DNA of 33,338 bases, from positions 9,674 to 43,011 of the forward strand of contig JAKQYE010000018.1 of assembly GCA_023356605.1 (NCBI GenBank). Direction: 5' to 3'. This document shows positions 1 through 7,976 of this stretch, piece after piece. The DNA comes from Trichodesmium sp. MAG_R02 (lineage in GTDB: Bacteria > Cyanobacteriota > Cyanobacteriia > Cyanobacteriales > Microcoleaceae). Within the stretch, counting starts at the first letter, position 1; the number at the start of each line of letters is the position of its first letter. The position numbers and the translations under genes were made by a program. Under the pieces are notes generated by a model. The model was not told the DNA's origin. It searched no databases and saw only the letters and a program-made list of their open reading frames with translations.

Positions 1-21
1 AGACCCCAAAATTTAGTCTAA

Positions 22-147
22 ACTCCAGAAGGAAATGTTAATGTAGCCGAAACCTTTGAGATTAATTCCTTCCACTCCGTTTCAGTCGCTGCGGATAAGG
101 GTTGTAAATTTTCACACTTACCTACTCATAAAGTTATAAATAAATAA
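22..147 (+). pseudogene. 3' end of an unrecognised upstream gene, possibly decayed
   Basis: A 41-codon open stretch (TPEGNVNVAETFEINSFHSV...) runs from 22 to a TAA at 145-147. The TAA overlaps the ATG of the next gene as TAATG, the usual layout of translationally coupled genes. An in-frame TAA at 19-21 interrupts the same frame just upstream, and the frame is open again before it (1-18). So this is either the end of a gene broken by a nonsense mutation or a fortuitous open frame. I do not recognise the family. Confidence 0.35.
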
Positions 148-1226
148 TGAAACGTAGAAATCTAATTAATTATGCTACTGTTGTTGCTGCAAGTGCTGTT
201 GCTTTACCTGCATTGAGTCAAACTAAACACCAACAGATAAAATGGAAAATGACAACAAGTTGGCCTAAATCTCTCGATACTTTGTTTGGTGGGGCGCAAA
301 GGGTTTGCGATCGCGTAGGAGCTTTAAGCAATGGCAAATTTATTATTACTCCCTATCAAGCTGGTGAAATAGTCGGAGGGTTGGAAGTTTTAGATTCTGT
401 GCAACAGGGTACTGTACAATGTGGTCATACTTCTAGTTATTACTATAAAGGCAAAAACCCTGCCTTGGTTTTTGCTACTAGTGTTCCGTTTGGTTTTACT
501 GCCCAACAACAGAATGCATGGTTATATTATGGAGGGGGTCTAGAAGCTATCCAAGAAGTTTATGCTGATTTTAATGTGATTAACTTTCCTGGGGGTAACA
601 CAGGGGGGCAAATGGGTGGTTGGTTTAGACAGGAAATTAATACTTTGGCTGACCTCAATGGTTTAAAGATGCGCATTCCTGGTTTGGGAGGAGATGTCAT
701 GAGCAAATTGGGAGTCAGTGTGCAGGTGTTACCTGGTGGGGAGGTTTATTTGGCTTTGGAAAGAGGAGCTATTGATGCTGCTGAATGGGCAGGGCCTTAT
801 GATGATGAGAAATTGGGTTTATATAAGGCTGCAAAATATTATTATTATCCTGGTTGGTGGGAACCTGGTCCAACGACAGATATATTGATTAATTTAGATG
901 CTTGGAACAAGTTACCAAAAGAATATCAGGAAATTTTTCAGGCTGCTGCTTATGAAACTAATTTGAATATGTTAGCTCAATATGATCTTTTGAATAGTAA
1001 AGCCTTGCCAAAATTAATTGAAAAAGGTGTCCAATTAAAGGCTTTTAGTCCAGAAATCATGGCGGCTGCTCAGAAAGCTACTTTTGAGATATATGAGGAA
1101 AATTCTAGTAAAAATGAGAGTTTCAAGAAAGTTTATCAACAGTGGAAAAAATTTCGAGAGCAAGTTTTTAATTGGAATAAAGTTAATGAGTTGAGTTTTA
1201 CTCTCTTTGTGGAACAAAACCAGTAG
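147..1226 (+). CDS. TRAP transporter solute-binding protein (DctP/TakP-like)
   Basis: A 359-residue periplasmic binding subunit of a TRAP transporter. The N-terminus has RR followed by a hydrophobic stretch and an ALPALS cleavage-like site (residues 3-24), so it is exported, perhaps by Tat. Family hallmarks are WKMTTSWP at 33-40, the conserved-arginine motif MRIPGLGG at 175-182, and the segment ALERGAIDAAEWAGPYDD at about 203-220, followed by a Tyr/Trp-rich part (YYYYPGWWEPGP) seen in the TakP/GtrC branch, which binds 2-oxo acids or amino acids. It is full length for the family. The membrane subunits (DctQ, DctM) are not in the window, so they lie upstream or elsewhere. The start overlaps the preceding stop (TAATG). 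The substrate is not certain. Confidence 0.88.
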   Translation: MKRRNLINYATVVAASAVALPALSQTKHQQIKWKMTTSWPKSLDTLFGGAQRVCDRVGALSNGKFIITPYQAGEIVGGLEVLDSVQQGTVQCGHTSSYYYKGKNPALVFATSVPFGFTAQQQNAWLYYGGGLEAIQEVYADFNVINFPGGNTGGQMGGWFRQEINTLADLNGLKMRIPGLGGDVMSKLGVSVQVLPGGEVYLALERGAIDAAEWAGPYDDEKLGLYKAAKYYYYPGWWEPGPTTDILINLDAWNKLPKEYQEIFQAAAYETNLNMLAQYDLLNSKALPKLIEKGVQLKAFSPEIMAAAQKATFEIYEENSSKNESFKKVYQQWKKFREQVFNWNKVNELSFTLFVEQNQ

Positions 1227-1272
1227 TAGTAGTAATACTAATTTGATAAATTTAGGCTAAACTCATTATCTT

Positions 1273-1312
1273 CACGACTTACGCAGGTATAACATATATA
1301 GCGTACCGTCAT
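1273..1312. repeat. Solo end of a GACTTACGCA-type MITE/IS
   Basis: CGACTTACGCAGG followed by an atatatag motif resembles one terminus of the family B MITEs (CAGGACTTACGCA...). No matching second end was found nearby; a family A MITE begins at 1355. It is probably a decayed remnant. Confidence 0.4.
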
Positions 1313-1354
1313 CTTGGATTGTTAATACTATAATTAGTTGTTTTTTCGGATATA

Positions 1355-1446
1355 TAGTCATTTTAATAAAGAATTGAGACAAGTATTTCTTGCTATAACT
1401 CGCGTTTGGTGCAGAAAAAGTTTTCCATCTCTTCTTGAAATGACTA
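1355..1446. repeat. MITE family A, copy 1 (IS630-type ends, TA duplication)
   Basis: A 92-bp element beginning TAGTCATTTTAATAAAGAAT and ending GAAATGACTA, flanked by TA on both sides (1353-1354 and 1447-1448). It is almost identical to the copy at 7041-7132 over its first 74 bp, and its ends resemble those of the IS630-like element at 20293. A short open frame that crosses it (1338-1526) is not a gene. Confidence 0.8.
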
Positions 1447-1567
1447 TATATTACTTTGAAGATATATTATCTAGTAACAATAAAATCACAAAATATCTAA
1501 AAATAAATTACAAATTTTTAAAATAATTTGATAAAAATTTTCTATAGTTAGATAATGATGATATAAT

Positions 1568-1658
1568 CAGGACTTACGTATTGCTTCTATATGTGGTGTA
1601 TTTTTGATAATCCTGATCCGATATTTACACTATAATTAGTGTCTTTGCGTAAGTCCTG
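1568..1658. repeat. MITE family B, copy 1, with ATAAT target duplication
   Basis: A 91-bp element with terminal inverted repeats CAGGACTTACG / CGTAAGTCCTG, flanked by a perfect 5-bp direct repeat ATAAT at 1563-1567 and 1659-1663. It is the reverse complement of the copy at 3520-3610. Its right end shares a run of 22 bases (TAGTGTCTTTGCGTAAGTCC plus TG) with the end of the IS4-family remnant at 12574. Confidence 0.85.
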
Positions 1659-1873
1659 ATAATTATATTATTGGCAAAAATATAGATTTTAATTATGTTG
1701 TAACTCGTCAATATTATATTTACTCAAGTCTGACACAAGTTATACAGTAACCCTCCTTAGCATTCCCCAGTAGGAAAATATTAGCATAGATATACACGGG
1801 GGAAAACAGTCTTAACACCTACAAATGCTCAGTAATTTTATTTACTTGGGTAAGTTCTGCCATGACAAATTAC

Positions 1874-1961
1874 AGATATTTAAAATAAAAATGAAACACT
1901 TTTTCTGCTGAAACTTAGTTATAGCAATAAATATTAGTCTCAACATAAATTAAAATAACTA
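1874..1961. repeat. MITE family A, degenerate copy
   Basis: The internal part (tgctgaaacttagttatagcaa) and the right end TAAAATAACTA followed by TA match the family A copies at 25740 and 7802. The left end is eroded. The remainder of 1659-2070 shows no gene. Confidence 0.6.
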
Positions 1962-2070
1962 TAACTAAAAATCTAATTCTTAAACATTTTCTCCGAAGAT
2001 ATTGAACTTTTTGGTAACTACAATAATTTAGTTTCTCAGTTCTGAGTTCTGACTTCTGCTACAGTTATGG

Positions 2071-2850
2071 TCATTGAGGAAATTTTCTTTCCTTAACTTC
2101 CAAACTATATTCTTTAACTGCTTGAGTAACAGTGCCTCGTAAGTTAGCATAAGCTTTAGCAAAAGGTGGTCGCCAATCTGAAAGCCCTAAAACATCATTA
2201 ACCACTAATATCTGACCATCACAATAGGCACCTGCACCAATACCAATAGTAGGAATAGAAACTTTTTCTGTAATCTCTTTAGCTAAATATGCTTCAATAT
2301 GTTCTAGGACTAGGGCAAAAGCACCAGCTTCTACCAAAGCTAAAGCTTCTTCTAAAATACGCGCACTAGCATCAGGAGTTTTGCCTTGTTGGGGATAGCC
2401 TCCAAATTGATGTACAGACTGAGGAGTTAAGCCGATATGACCCAGGACAGGAATGCCTACTGATGTTAGTTTCTTCACAGTTTGAGCGATCTCCTTATTA
2501 CCACTTTCTAATTTTACAGCTTGAGCCCCTGTTTCTTTGAGTATTCTTCCTGCTGAATGTATGGCTTGTTGGGGACTTTCCTGATAAGTTAAAAATGGTA
2601 AATCTACCACTATTAAAGCCTGCTTTACAGCCCGTCGTACTGCTTTAGCATGATGAATCATTTCCTCAAGAGTGACTGGTAAAGTTGTTTCATAACCTAA
2701 GGTTACCATTCCCAGAGAATCTCCCACTAAGATTAAATCTACTCCAGCATTGTCCAAAAGTTGAGCGATCGTATAATCATAAGCTGTCAGAGCTACTATC
2801 GGGCGACCTTTTTGTTTCCATTGAGTTAATTGTCTAGTTGTAACTGCCAT
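2071..2850 (-). CDS. panB: 3-methyl-2-oxobutanoate hydroxymethyltransferase
   Basis: Ketopantoate hydroxymethyltransferase, the first committed step of pantothenate/CoA synthesis: it transfers a one-carbon unit from methylene-tetrahydrofolate to 2-oxoisovalerate in the cytoplasm. At 259 residues it is the normal length. The TIM-barrel family motifs are present: VGDSLGMV with the metal-binding Asp44 and Ser45, VVDLPF with Asp83, AVKLESG with Lys113 and Glu115, [16 protein letters not shown] at 137-152, VLEHI with Glu183, and IGIGAG further on. The upstream leader has no clear Shine-Dalgarno. It is transcribed alone; both sides are long non-coding spacers. Confidence 0.96.
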   Translation of the reverse strand: MAVTTRQLTQWKQKGRPIVALTAYDYTIAQLLDNAGVDLILVGDSLGMVTLGYETTLPVTLEEMIHHAKAVRRAVKQALIVVDLPFLTYQESPQQAIHSAGRILKETGAQAVKLESGNKEIAQTVKKLTSVGIPVLGHIGLTPQSVHQFGGYPQQGKTPDASARILEEALALVEAGAFALVLEHIEAYLAKEITEKVSIPTIGIGAGAYCDGQILVVNDVLGLSDWRPPFAKAYANLRGTVTQAVKEYSLEVKERKFPQ

Positions 2851-2877
2851 TTTCAGTTAATTTAACCACTTTGTGAA

Positions 2878-2914
2878 ATTCAAAAGTCAAAAATTAAAAG
2901 TCAAAAGTTCAAAG
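2878..2914. repeat. Short tandem repeat (AAAAGTC/AAAAATT heptads)
   Basis: A-rich heptad-like units (CAAAAGTC, AAAAATT, AAAAGTC, AAAAGTTC) repeat just upstream of panB, similar to short tandemly repeated repetitive sequences common in cyanobacterial spacers. The rest of 2915-3202 holds no recognisable gene. Confidence 0.5.
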
Positions 2915-3202
2915 TATGACTTCATTGATAAATCAAGGAACTTGCAAAACCGAAAAGATTTCCCTTGTCCACTGATAAAGTCAGGAACTTGTATAGTTAA
3001 TACACAAACCAAAAGTTAAGATTCACAATACTCATGGGTATGGGAAATAGAATATATGTTCCATAAATTGTCATTCTCACAATATAAGGCCTTCAAAAAT
3101 CTAAATATCTTCATCAATAAGCTTTAGAAGTATTAAGTGGTTCGTATAACTCAATCATGTTTTGACTCATAGAAAAAAAAGTACTAATCAAAACTTTAAG
3201 GT

Positions 3203-3409
3203 TCAATTTAATTTTAAAGCACTAACAGGTACTTCATCCCAAGACTGAACAATTCGTAATGTAGTTTTCCATCCTTGTTGTTTTTGAGTATCAGTTAAAT
3301 TATTTTGAAAAGATTCATGGCATTCTTGGGCTTGCTGTTTGTCGCAACAGGCAATACAGGAGTAGATAATACCAGATGGATCTATCTGCTCATTTACCCA
3401 AATAGTCAT
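3203..3409 (-). CDS. Small conserved cyanobacterial protein of unknown function
   Basis: A 68-residue protein starting MTIWVNEQIDPSGIIYSCIACC. I recall similar short proteins in many cyanobacteria, but no function is known to me. An upstream in-frame ATG at 3427 exists. I prefer the ATG at 3409 because a TGAGG Shine-Dalgarno lies nine bases before it, and because the family begins at MTIW. The pair Cys-Ile-Ala-Cys-Cys near residues 18-22 and the tail SWDEVPVSALKLN are the most distinctive parts. It is soluble and has no signal peptide. Confidence 0.75.
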   Translation of the reverse strand: MTIWVNEQIDPSGIIYSCIACCDKQQAQECHESFQNNLTDTQKQQGWKTTLRIVQSWDEVPVSALKLN

Positions 3410-3479
3410 AGTTAATAACCTCAGCATATATTTTTCAATTGAAATCCTTTATAACCAAAAGCTTTGACTTAAGCTGATA

Positions 3480-3709
3480 TAGCAATCCTATTTTATTTGT
3501 GGCAAAAATCTTACTGCTTCAGGACTTACGCAAAGACACTAATTGTAGTGTAAATATCGGATCAGGATTATCAAAAATACACCATATATAGAAGCAATAC
3601 GTAACTCCTGTGCTTTTTAGGCAACAAGCAATAGCCAACAGGTAACAGGTAAGAGTTTCAACTTTTTTATCTACTTTTTGATTTGTCGCAACCTATGCGC
3701 GGATTGCTA
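3480..3709. repeat. MITE family C, copy 1, interrupted by a family B MITE
   Basis: Terminal inverted repeats TAGCAATCC / GGATTGCTA are flanked by TA (3478-3479 and 3710-3711). The inside resembles the uninterrupted copy at 23105-23240 (ggcaaaaatcttactgctt ... tttgtcgcaac), but a 91-bp family B element sits inside it at 3520-3610. Confidence 0.75.
3520..3610. repeat. MITE family B, copy 2, nested, with TGCTT duplication
   Basis: CAGGACTTACG ... CGTAACTCCTG, flanked by TGCTT at 3515-3519 and 3611-3615. Removing the element and one TGCTT restores the family C sequence ttactgctttttaggc, which parallels atactgctttttaag in the copy at 23105. Confidence 0.88.
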
Positions 3710-3711
3710 TA

Positions 3712-4162
3712 GCTAAAACCCGAAATACTTAGAGCTATAATACCTGTTTCTAATATTAATACTAAAGATCCCTTGAGTGAGAGGATATTTTTTCAAGTTA
3801 CAGCCTTTAGTCAATAAGGAATTGGGCCATGGGAAAAGCCTGTTTTGAGACCCATATATAGCATAGACTATGGGTGTTAACAATAGTTAGATCATACCAA
3901 AAATGATAAATTTTTGTTACATTTTATTGAGTAGGAGAACTACCCCGAATACAAGTGTGACGTTTTTTGACCTTTAGTATTAAATAAATTTAGCCACTAG
4001 ACACAGAAAAAAATTCTGAACTCCTGAGAACTCAGAACTTTATACTAGCAGTAAATTTTTAATTTTTATCTTAAATCTTATATAGAAGTCGCTATTACTT
4101 TTTACGAAATTCTCCTTATTTTGTTGTCTTAATCACAGCAATGATTTAACTTTTAACTTCAG
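3712..4162. other. Spacer without a recognisable gene
   Basis: No convincing open frame is present. It includes the inverted pair ctgaactcctgagaactcag near 4016-4035, a type of short repeat common in this window. Nothing else was identified. Confidence 0.6.
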
Positions 4163-4684
4163 CTATAGTTGCTGTCGTGATGCTAAACTGCTGAGAGCAT
4201 TATCAGTAACGCGACAGATACGCCACTCGTCTAAAATTGACGCACCAATATTTTGATAAAATCCGATCGCCGATTCATTCCAGTCTAAAACACTCCACTC
4301 CAAACGCCCACAATTTCGCGATACTGCCAACTCTGCTACATAACTTACCAGTCGCTTTCCTATACCCCGTCCCCTATACTCAGGTAACACAAATAAATCT
4401 TCTATATAAATACCGGGTTGGGTTAGAAAAGTTGAATAGTTATGAAAGAATAAAGAAAAACCCACAGGTTGGCCTCTCAATTCAGCAATAATAGCTTCAG
4501 CGATGGGGCGATGATTTGATCTATCCGCACCAGGTTCGCCAAACAAATGAGCTTCCAGGGAAGCAACATTACCTGTAACAGTATGAGATAGTTTTTCATA
4601 CTCAGCTAGGGCCTTAATTAAGTCAAATAGCAGAGATACATCTGCTGGTGTAGCAGCACGCAGGTTTAGTTCATCTAGGGACAT
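4163..4684 (-). CDS. GNAT-family N-acetyltransferase
   Basis: A 173-residue acetyl-CoA dependent acetyltransferase of the branch that includes spermidine/spermine and thialysine N-acetyltransferases. Visible signatures are RAATPADVSLLFDLIKALAEYEK at the N-terminus, GFSLFFHNYSTF at 75-86, GIYIEDLFVLPEYRGRGIGKRL at 91-112 (beta4 plus the acetyl-CoA pyrophosphate loop R/Q-x-x-G-x-G), and LEWSVLDWNESAIGFYQNIGA at 128-148 with the usual tyrosine Tyr143 near the active site. The substrate is an inference from the family: a polyamine or an amino acid side-chain amine. It stands alone, with a 110-bp gap to the sigma-factor gene on the same strand. Confidence 0.88.
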   Translation of the reverse strand: MSLDELNLRAATPADVSLLFDLIKALAEYEKLSHTVTGNVASLEAHLFGEPGADRSNHRPIAEAIIAELRGQPVGFSLFFHNYSTFLTQPGIYIEDLFVLPEYRGRGIGKRLVSYVAELAVSRNCGRLEWSVLDWNESAIGFYQNIGASILDEWRICRVTDNALSSLASRQQL

Positions 4685-4794
4685 AGTTTAACTACTATAG
4701 CACTACAAAAAAGTGTTAGGAAATTGATAAAATTGAAATTCTTTACAGCACATAGTTTGGACTTGAGCTGATAGCTATACTATCTTAAATTTGA

Positions 4795-5949
4795 TTAAAA
4801 ACGATTTAACCATCCTTTCAAACGTTCGGCCACTTGAGGGCGACGTAACTTTCGCATTGCCTTAGCTTGAATTTGTCGTACCCGTTCCCGGGAAAGATTA
4901 ATCATCCGACTAACTTCATCTAAAGTATGAGGTTCTCCTGTAATTAAACCATAGCGGAGAGTGATAACATCTTGCTCACGACTGCTTAGAACATGATTTA
5001 ATACCTCTAGAATATCCTGGCGCATCATCATATCATTCATTTGTGCTTCAGGAGTGCTATTTTCACTGTCTTCTAAGAAGTCTAGCAGCTCAGTATTTTC
5101 ATCAGTACCTAAACGATGGTTCAGAGAGAGAGTTTTCCGACGAATTTGCTGGAGGTTACGCAGTTGTGGGAGGGAAATTTCTAGCTCTTGAGCGATTTCT
5201 GTATCAGTTGGAATACGATTTAAATTACGTCTTAGGTCGCGGTAAACTCTTCTAAGTTTGTTAATTTGTTCAACTACATGAACTGGTAGACGAATAGTAC
5301 GCCCTTGGTTAGCAATGGTGCGAGTTATTCCTTGACGAATCCACCAATAGGCGTAAGTAGAGAATTTGTAACCCTTATCTGGGTCAAATTTTTCTGTGGC
5401 GCGATTTAATCCTAATGCTCCTTCTTGAATTAAGTCTAGAAAAGGTACCCCCCGGTTTAAATAACGCTTGGCAATAGAAACTACTAGACGGAGGTTAGAG
5501 CTAATCATTCGACGTTTGGCTGAGCGACACTGATGTAGGCGATGGTCTAGTTGTGCCTCTGTGAAACCTGCTGCTGCTGATACTTCAGCTTTTGTTGGCA
5601 TTCGTCCTAACTCATCTGCCAGTTTCTGTGGTAGTTGTTCAAATATGACTAACTCTTGGATCAATCTCGCTAATTCTATTTCTTCTTTTTGATTCAGAAG
5701 AGGATAACGAGACATCTGCTTAAATAATGCTCCTACTGCATCATCTATATCTTGTTGATTTTCTGAGACTGGAATAGTTGCAGGCGATATATTCATACTA
5801 GAATCCTCCTGATTTTGAGCTTCTTCATGTAGGGATTCAGCAATCATCAAACTCATTTTTTGCATTTGATCTGCCGTCTCGGATATATTGTTGGAGTCTG
5901 GTAATTGGATTTGATGCTTACCTGAATGCTTTGGAAGTAGAATTTTCAT
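4795..5949 (-). CDS. sigC: Group 2 sigma-70 factor, SigC-like
   Basis: A 384-residue RNA polymerase sigma factor. The N-terminal 65 residues are unconserved and acidic. A divergent region 1.2 follows (DDAVGALFKQMSRYPLL, 69-85). Region 2 spans about 150-220 with FLDLIQEGALGLNRATEKFDPDKGYKFSTYAYWWIRQGI, region 3 about 225-300, and region 4 about 310-384 with the helix-turn-helix TLDEVSRMINLSRERVRQIQ. The altered region 1.2 (FKQMSRYPLL), GALGLNRA and the ending LRRPQVAERLKGWLN are what I associate with the SigC branch rather than SigA or SigB/D/E. That assignment is by recall. The leader before the ATG is T/A rich with no clear Shine-Dalgarno. Confidence 0.9.
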   Translation of the reverse strand: MKILLPKHSGKHQIQLPDSNNISETADQMQKMSLMIAESLHEEAQNQEDSSMNISPATIPVSENQQDIDDAVGALFKQMSRYPLLNQKEEIELARLIQELVIFEQLPQKLADELGRMPTKAEVSAAAGFTEAQLDHRLHQCRSAKRRMISSNLRLVVSIAKRYLNRGVPFLDLIQEGALGLNRATEKFDPDKGYKFSTYAYWWIRQGITRTIANQGRTIRLPVHVVEQINKLRRVYRDLRRNLNRIPTDTEIAQELEISLPQLRNLQQIRRKTLSLNHRLGTDENTELLDFLEDSENSTPEAQMNDMMMRQDILEVLNHVLSSREQDVITLRYGLITGEPHTLDEVSRMINLSRERVRQIQAKAMRKLRRPQVAERLKGWLNRF

Positions 5950-6430
5950 AATTCGTGTTTTTTTTTATTATACAGTTTGCTGATTGTAAATGGTTGACGA
6001 GATGCAATGTACATCCTTGTTTCATACCAGAATCCTCAATTATTACTTGAGAATTTTTAACTCAATATCAATAAAGCATCTAGTAGAGAATGATAAATAC
6101 CATATCTTCAACTTTCTGTCAATAAATAACTAAATAATGATCGCAATTCCGAATTAAATATAATTCGTGAGATTTATCTTTAAAAGCATTTACATAACAA
6201 ATTAATTATTAAATAATTAATTAATGTTGAGTTACAGCAGTTAAAGCATGGCGCTAGGACAACTAGAAAACTTCAAAGCTATTATCTGTAAAGTTGTAAC
6301 TAAAGCTGAATGCTAAATACAATATCTGTTAAAAGACCAACAACAATATCCATTTCAAAGCTTTAATCTATAATTGGCTGTATTGATAAATACAAATTAG
6401 ATAGTTTATTTCTGACTTTTTTGTTTTACA
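5950..6430. other. Spacer upstream of the sigma-factor gene; AT-rich palindrome
   Basis: No gene. The only structure seen is a 23-bp AT-only palindrome at 6200-6222 (AATTAATTATT, one central A, AATAATTAATT), about 250 bp upstream of the sigma-factor start. No promoter could be assigned. Confidence 0.5.
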
Positions 6431-6465
6431 GGAAATAGGGAATAGGAAATAGGAAATAGGAAATA
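6431..6465. repeat. Heptameric tandem repeat GGAAATA
   Basis: Four GGAAATA units plus a shortened one (GGGAATA) in a row, typical of cyanobacterial short tandemly repeated repetitive sequences. Open frames crossing 6406-7068 are not coding in appearance. Confidence 0.75.
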
Positions 6466-7040
6466 AAGATTAATATTAAACTGTACCTCATTATTCTCAA
6501 AAGCGCTGCAATTGTCTTCATTGAAAATAATTAGAAAAGCTATATTTACGGTTATTTGTAACAAAGTTAACTGCTTCATATTCCTATCGATGCTGTATGA
6601 ATTACATTTAACTTTGAAAAAAAATGCCACGATTATATTATAGTCATGACTTACCCATTCAGACAATAAATCTGGTTGATTGTCCTGATTATTGTTTTTG
6701 AAATGACGAAATTTCCCATCATAATTCGGTTTATGAGAAATACCAATCCCCATTTATTAATGCCAAACTTAGGTGAAGCCTCAATTAAGTAATTAATACA
6801 GACTGAATAACCTTTTTCATAATTAGCACTCCCCCTGAGTGTGTTGATTATTCTCAAGACTTACACAAAATATCTGTAGCGGTAATATCATGTTAAGTTG
6901 AAGGCCTACACTTTGGAGACAGAAGGCAGGCGACAGAAGCAGATAATTGGCATTTAGGGTCGAAAGTTTTACCCGGACATGATAGAAATGGCCCTTCACA
7001 CCTACTAGAGATAGTGATTTTGCGTCTGTCTTGATTATTA

Positions 7041-7132
7041 TAGTCATTTTAATAAAGAATTGAGACAAGTATTTCTTGCTATAACTCGCGTTTGGTGCAG
7101 AAAAAGTTTTCCATTCTTATTTGAGATGACTA
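7041..7132. repeat. MITE family A, copy 2
   Basis: A 92-bp element, TAGTCATTTT ... GAGATGACTA, between TA at 7039-7040 and 7133-7134. It has the same length as the copy at 1355 and is nearly identical over the first 74 bp. Confidence 0.82.
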
Positions 7133-7354
7133 TATGTTGTGGAAACGTCCCATCCCTGGTCCCTACATACCCCCTACTCCTCCTCTCCTTACAAGGGTAA
7201 GTAATCATTTTTATATGTATAAAATCTTACTAAGAGAGTATTTTTTTTCACAATAAATAGCTCAAAATTTCTTAAGGCCTTACAGCAGTTTTCATCTCGG
7301 TCGACCACAGTAGGGACGTTGTATGTAAAGTCCCTATAAGGTTTTGGTTATGAT

Positions 7355-7444
7355 CAGGACTTACGCAGTGCCGCCATATATAGTGCATTTTTGACAATAA
7401 ATTCAAATATTTACACTACAAGTAGTGCCTTTACGTAAGTCCTG
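7355..7444. repeat. MITE family B, copy 3, with ATGAT duplication
   Basis: A 90-bp element CAGGACTTACGCA ... CGTAAGTCCTG flanked by ATGAT at 7350-7354 and 7445-7449. The interior has drifted from copies 1 and 2, but the ends are kept. Confidence 0.85.
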
Positions 7445-7801
7445 ATGATGATATAGTTAATACATTTGAAAAGCACTGTAATATTCTTAATTAACATCAA
7501 AAATAAAAAATATATCCCTGTAAGCTTCTACTCTCGTCCACTTGGGATAGGTTAGGGGTGGGTCCCCCTCTCAAGACAATATAGAAAAGTTTTTGAGAAA
7601 TAATGCGATATAAAGTCGGAGGTTTACCAAGAGGGTAAGATAGAAGGCAAAAAGTAATTGTGCTGAAGGGTTAGAAGGATTTGAAAAAACTAGCTTTCTA
7701 TAACCCGATTTGGTATAAGTCCTAATCATATTATGTCCAGTTGAATCATGAACAAGCTATTTCCTACTCTCATTAAAGATTTATCTAGCAAACCCTAAAT
7801 A
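7445..7801. other. Spacer without a recognisable gene
   Basis: Low-complexity AT-rich sequence between two MITEs, with no open frame of note and no clear regulatory site. Confidence 0.5.
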
Positions 7802-7890
7802 TAGTCATTTAATTTAAGAATGAAACAATTCTTCCCCTGAAATCTTTTCATAGCAAGAAACCCTTGTCTTAATCTCAAGTGAAACGACTA
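7802..7890. repeat. MITE family A, copy 3
   Basis: An 89-bp element TAGTCATTTAATTTAAGAAT ... GTGAAACGACTA, flanked by TA at 7800-7801 and 7891-7892. It is related internally to the copies at 1874 and 25740, in the opposite orientation. Confidence 0.7.
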
Positions 7891-7976
7891 TAACTTTTGA
7901 TATCTATGCTTTTGATCCCTTGTCAGTGACTTCTCTTCGTTCTTTAAGTACCATAACAGCCAGAAAGTAAAAAAAA

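Noticed and set aside
3410..3427. Earlier ATG for the small conserved protein
   Set aside because: A good TGAGG ribosome site lies between it and the ATG at 3409, which also matches where the family begins.
6406..7068. Three overlapping minus-strand open frames (115, 68 and 81 codons)
   Set aside because: No domain, no Shine-Dalgarno, Asn/Ile-rich composition, and they cross a heptamer repeat and a MITE.
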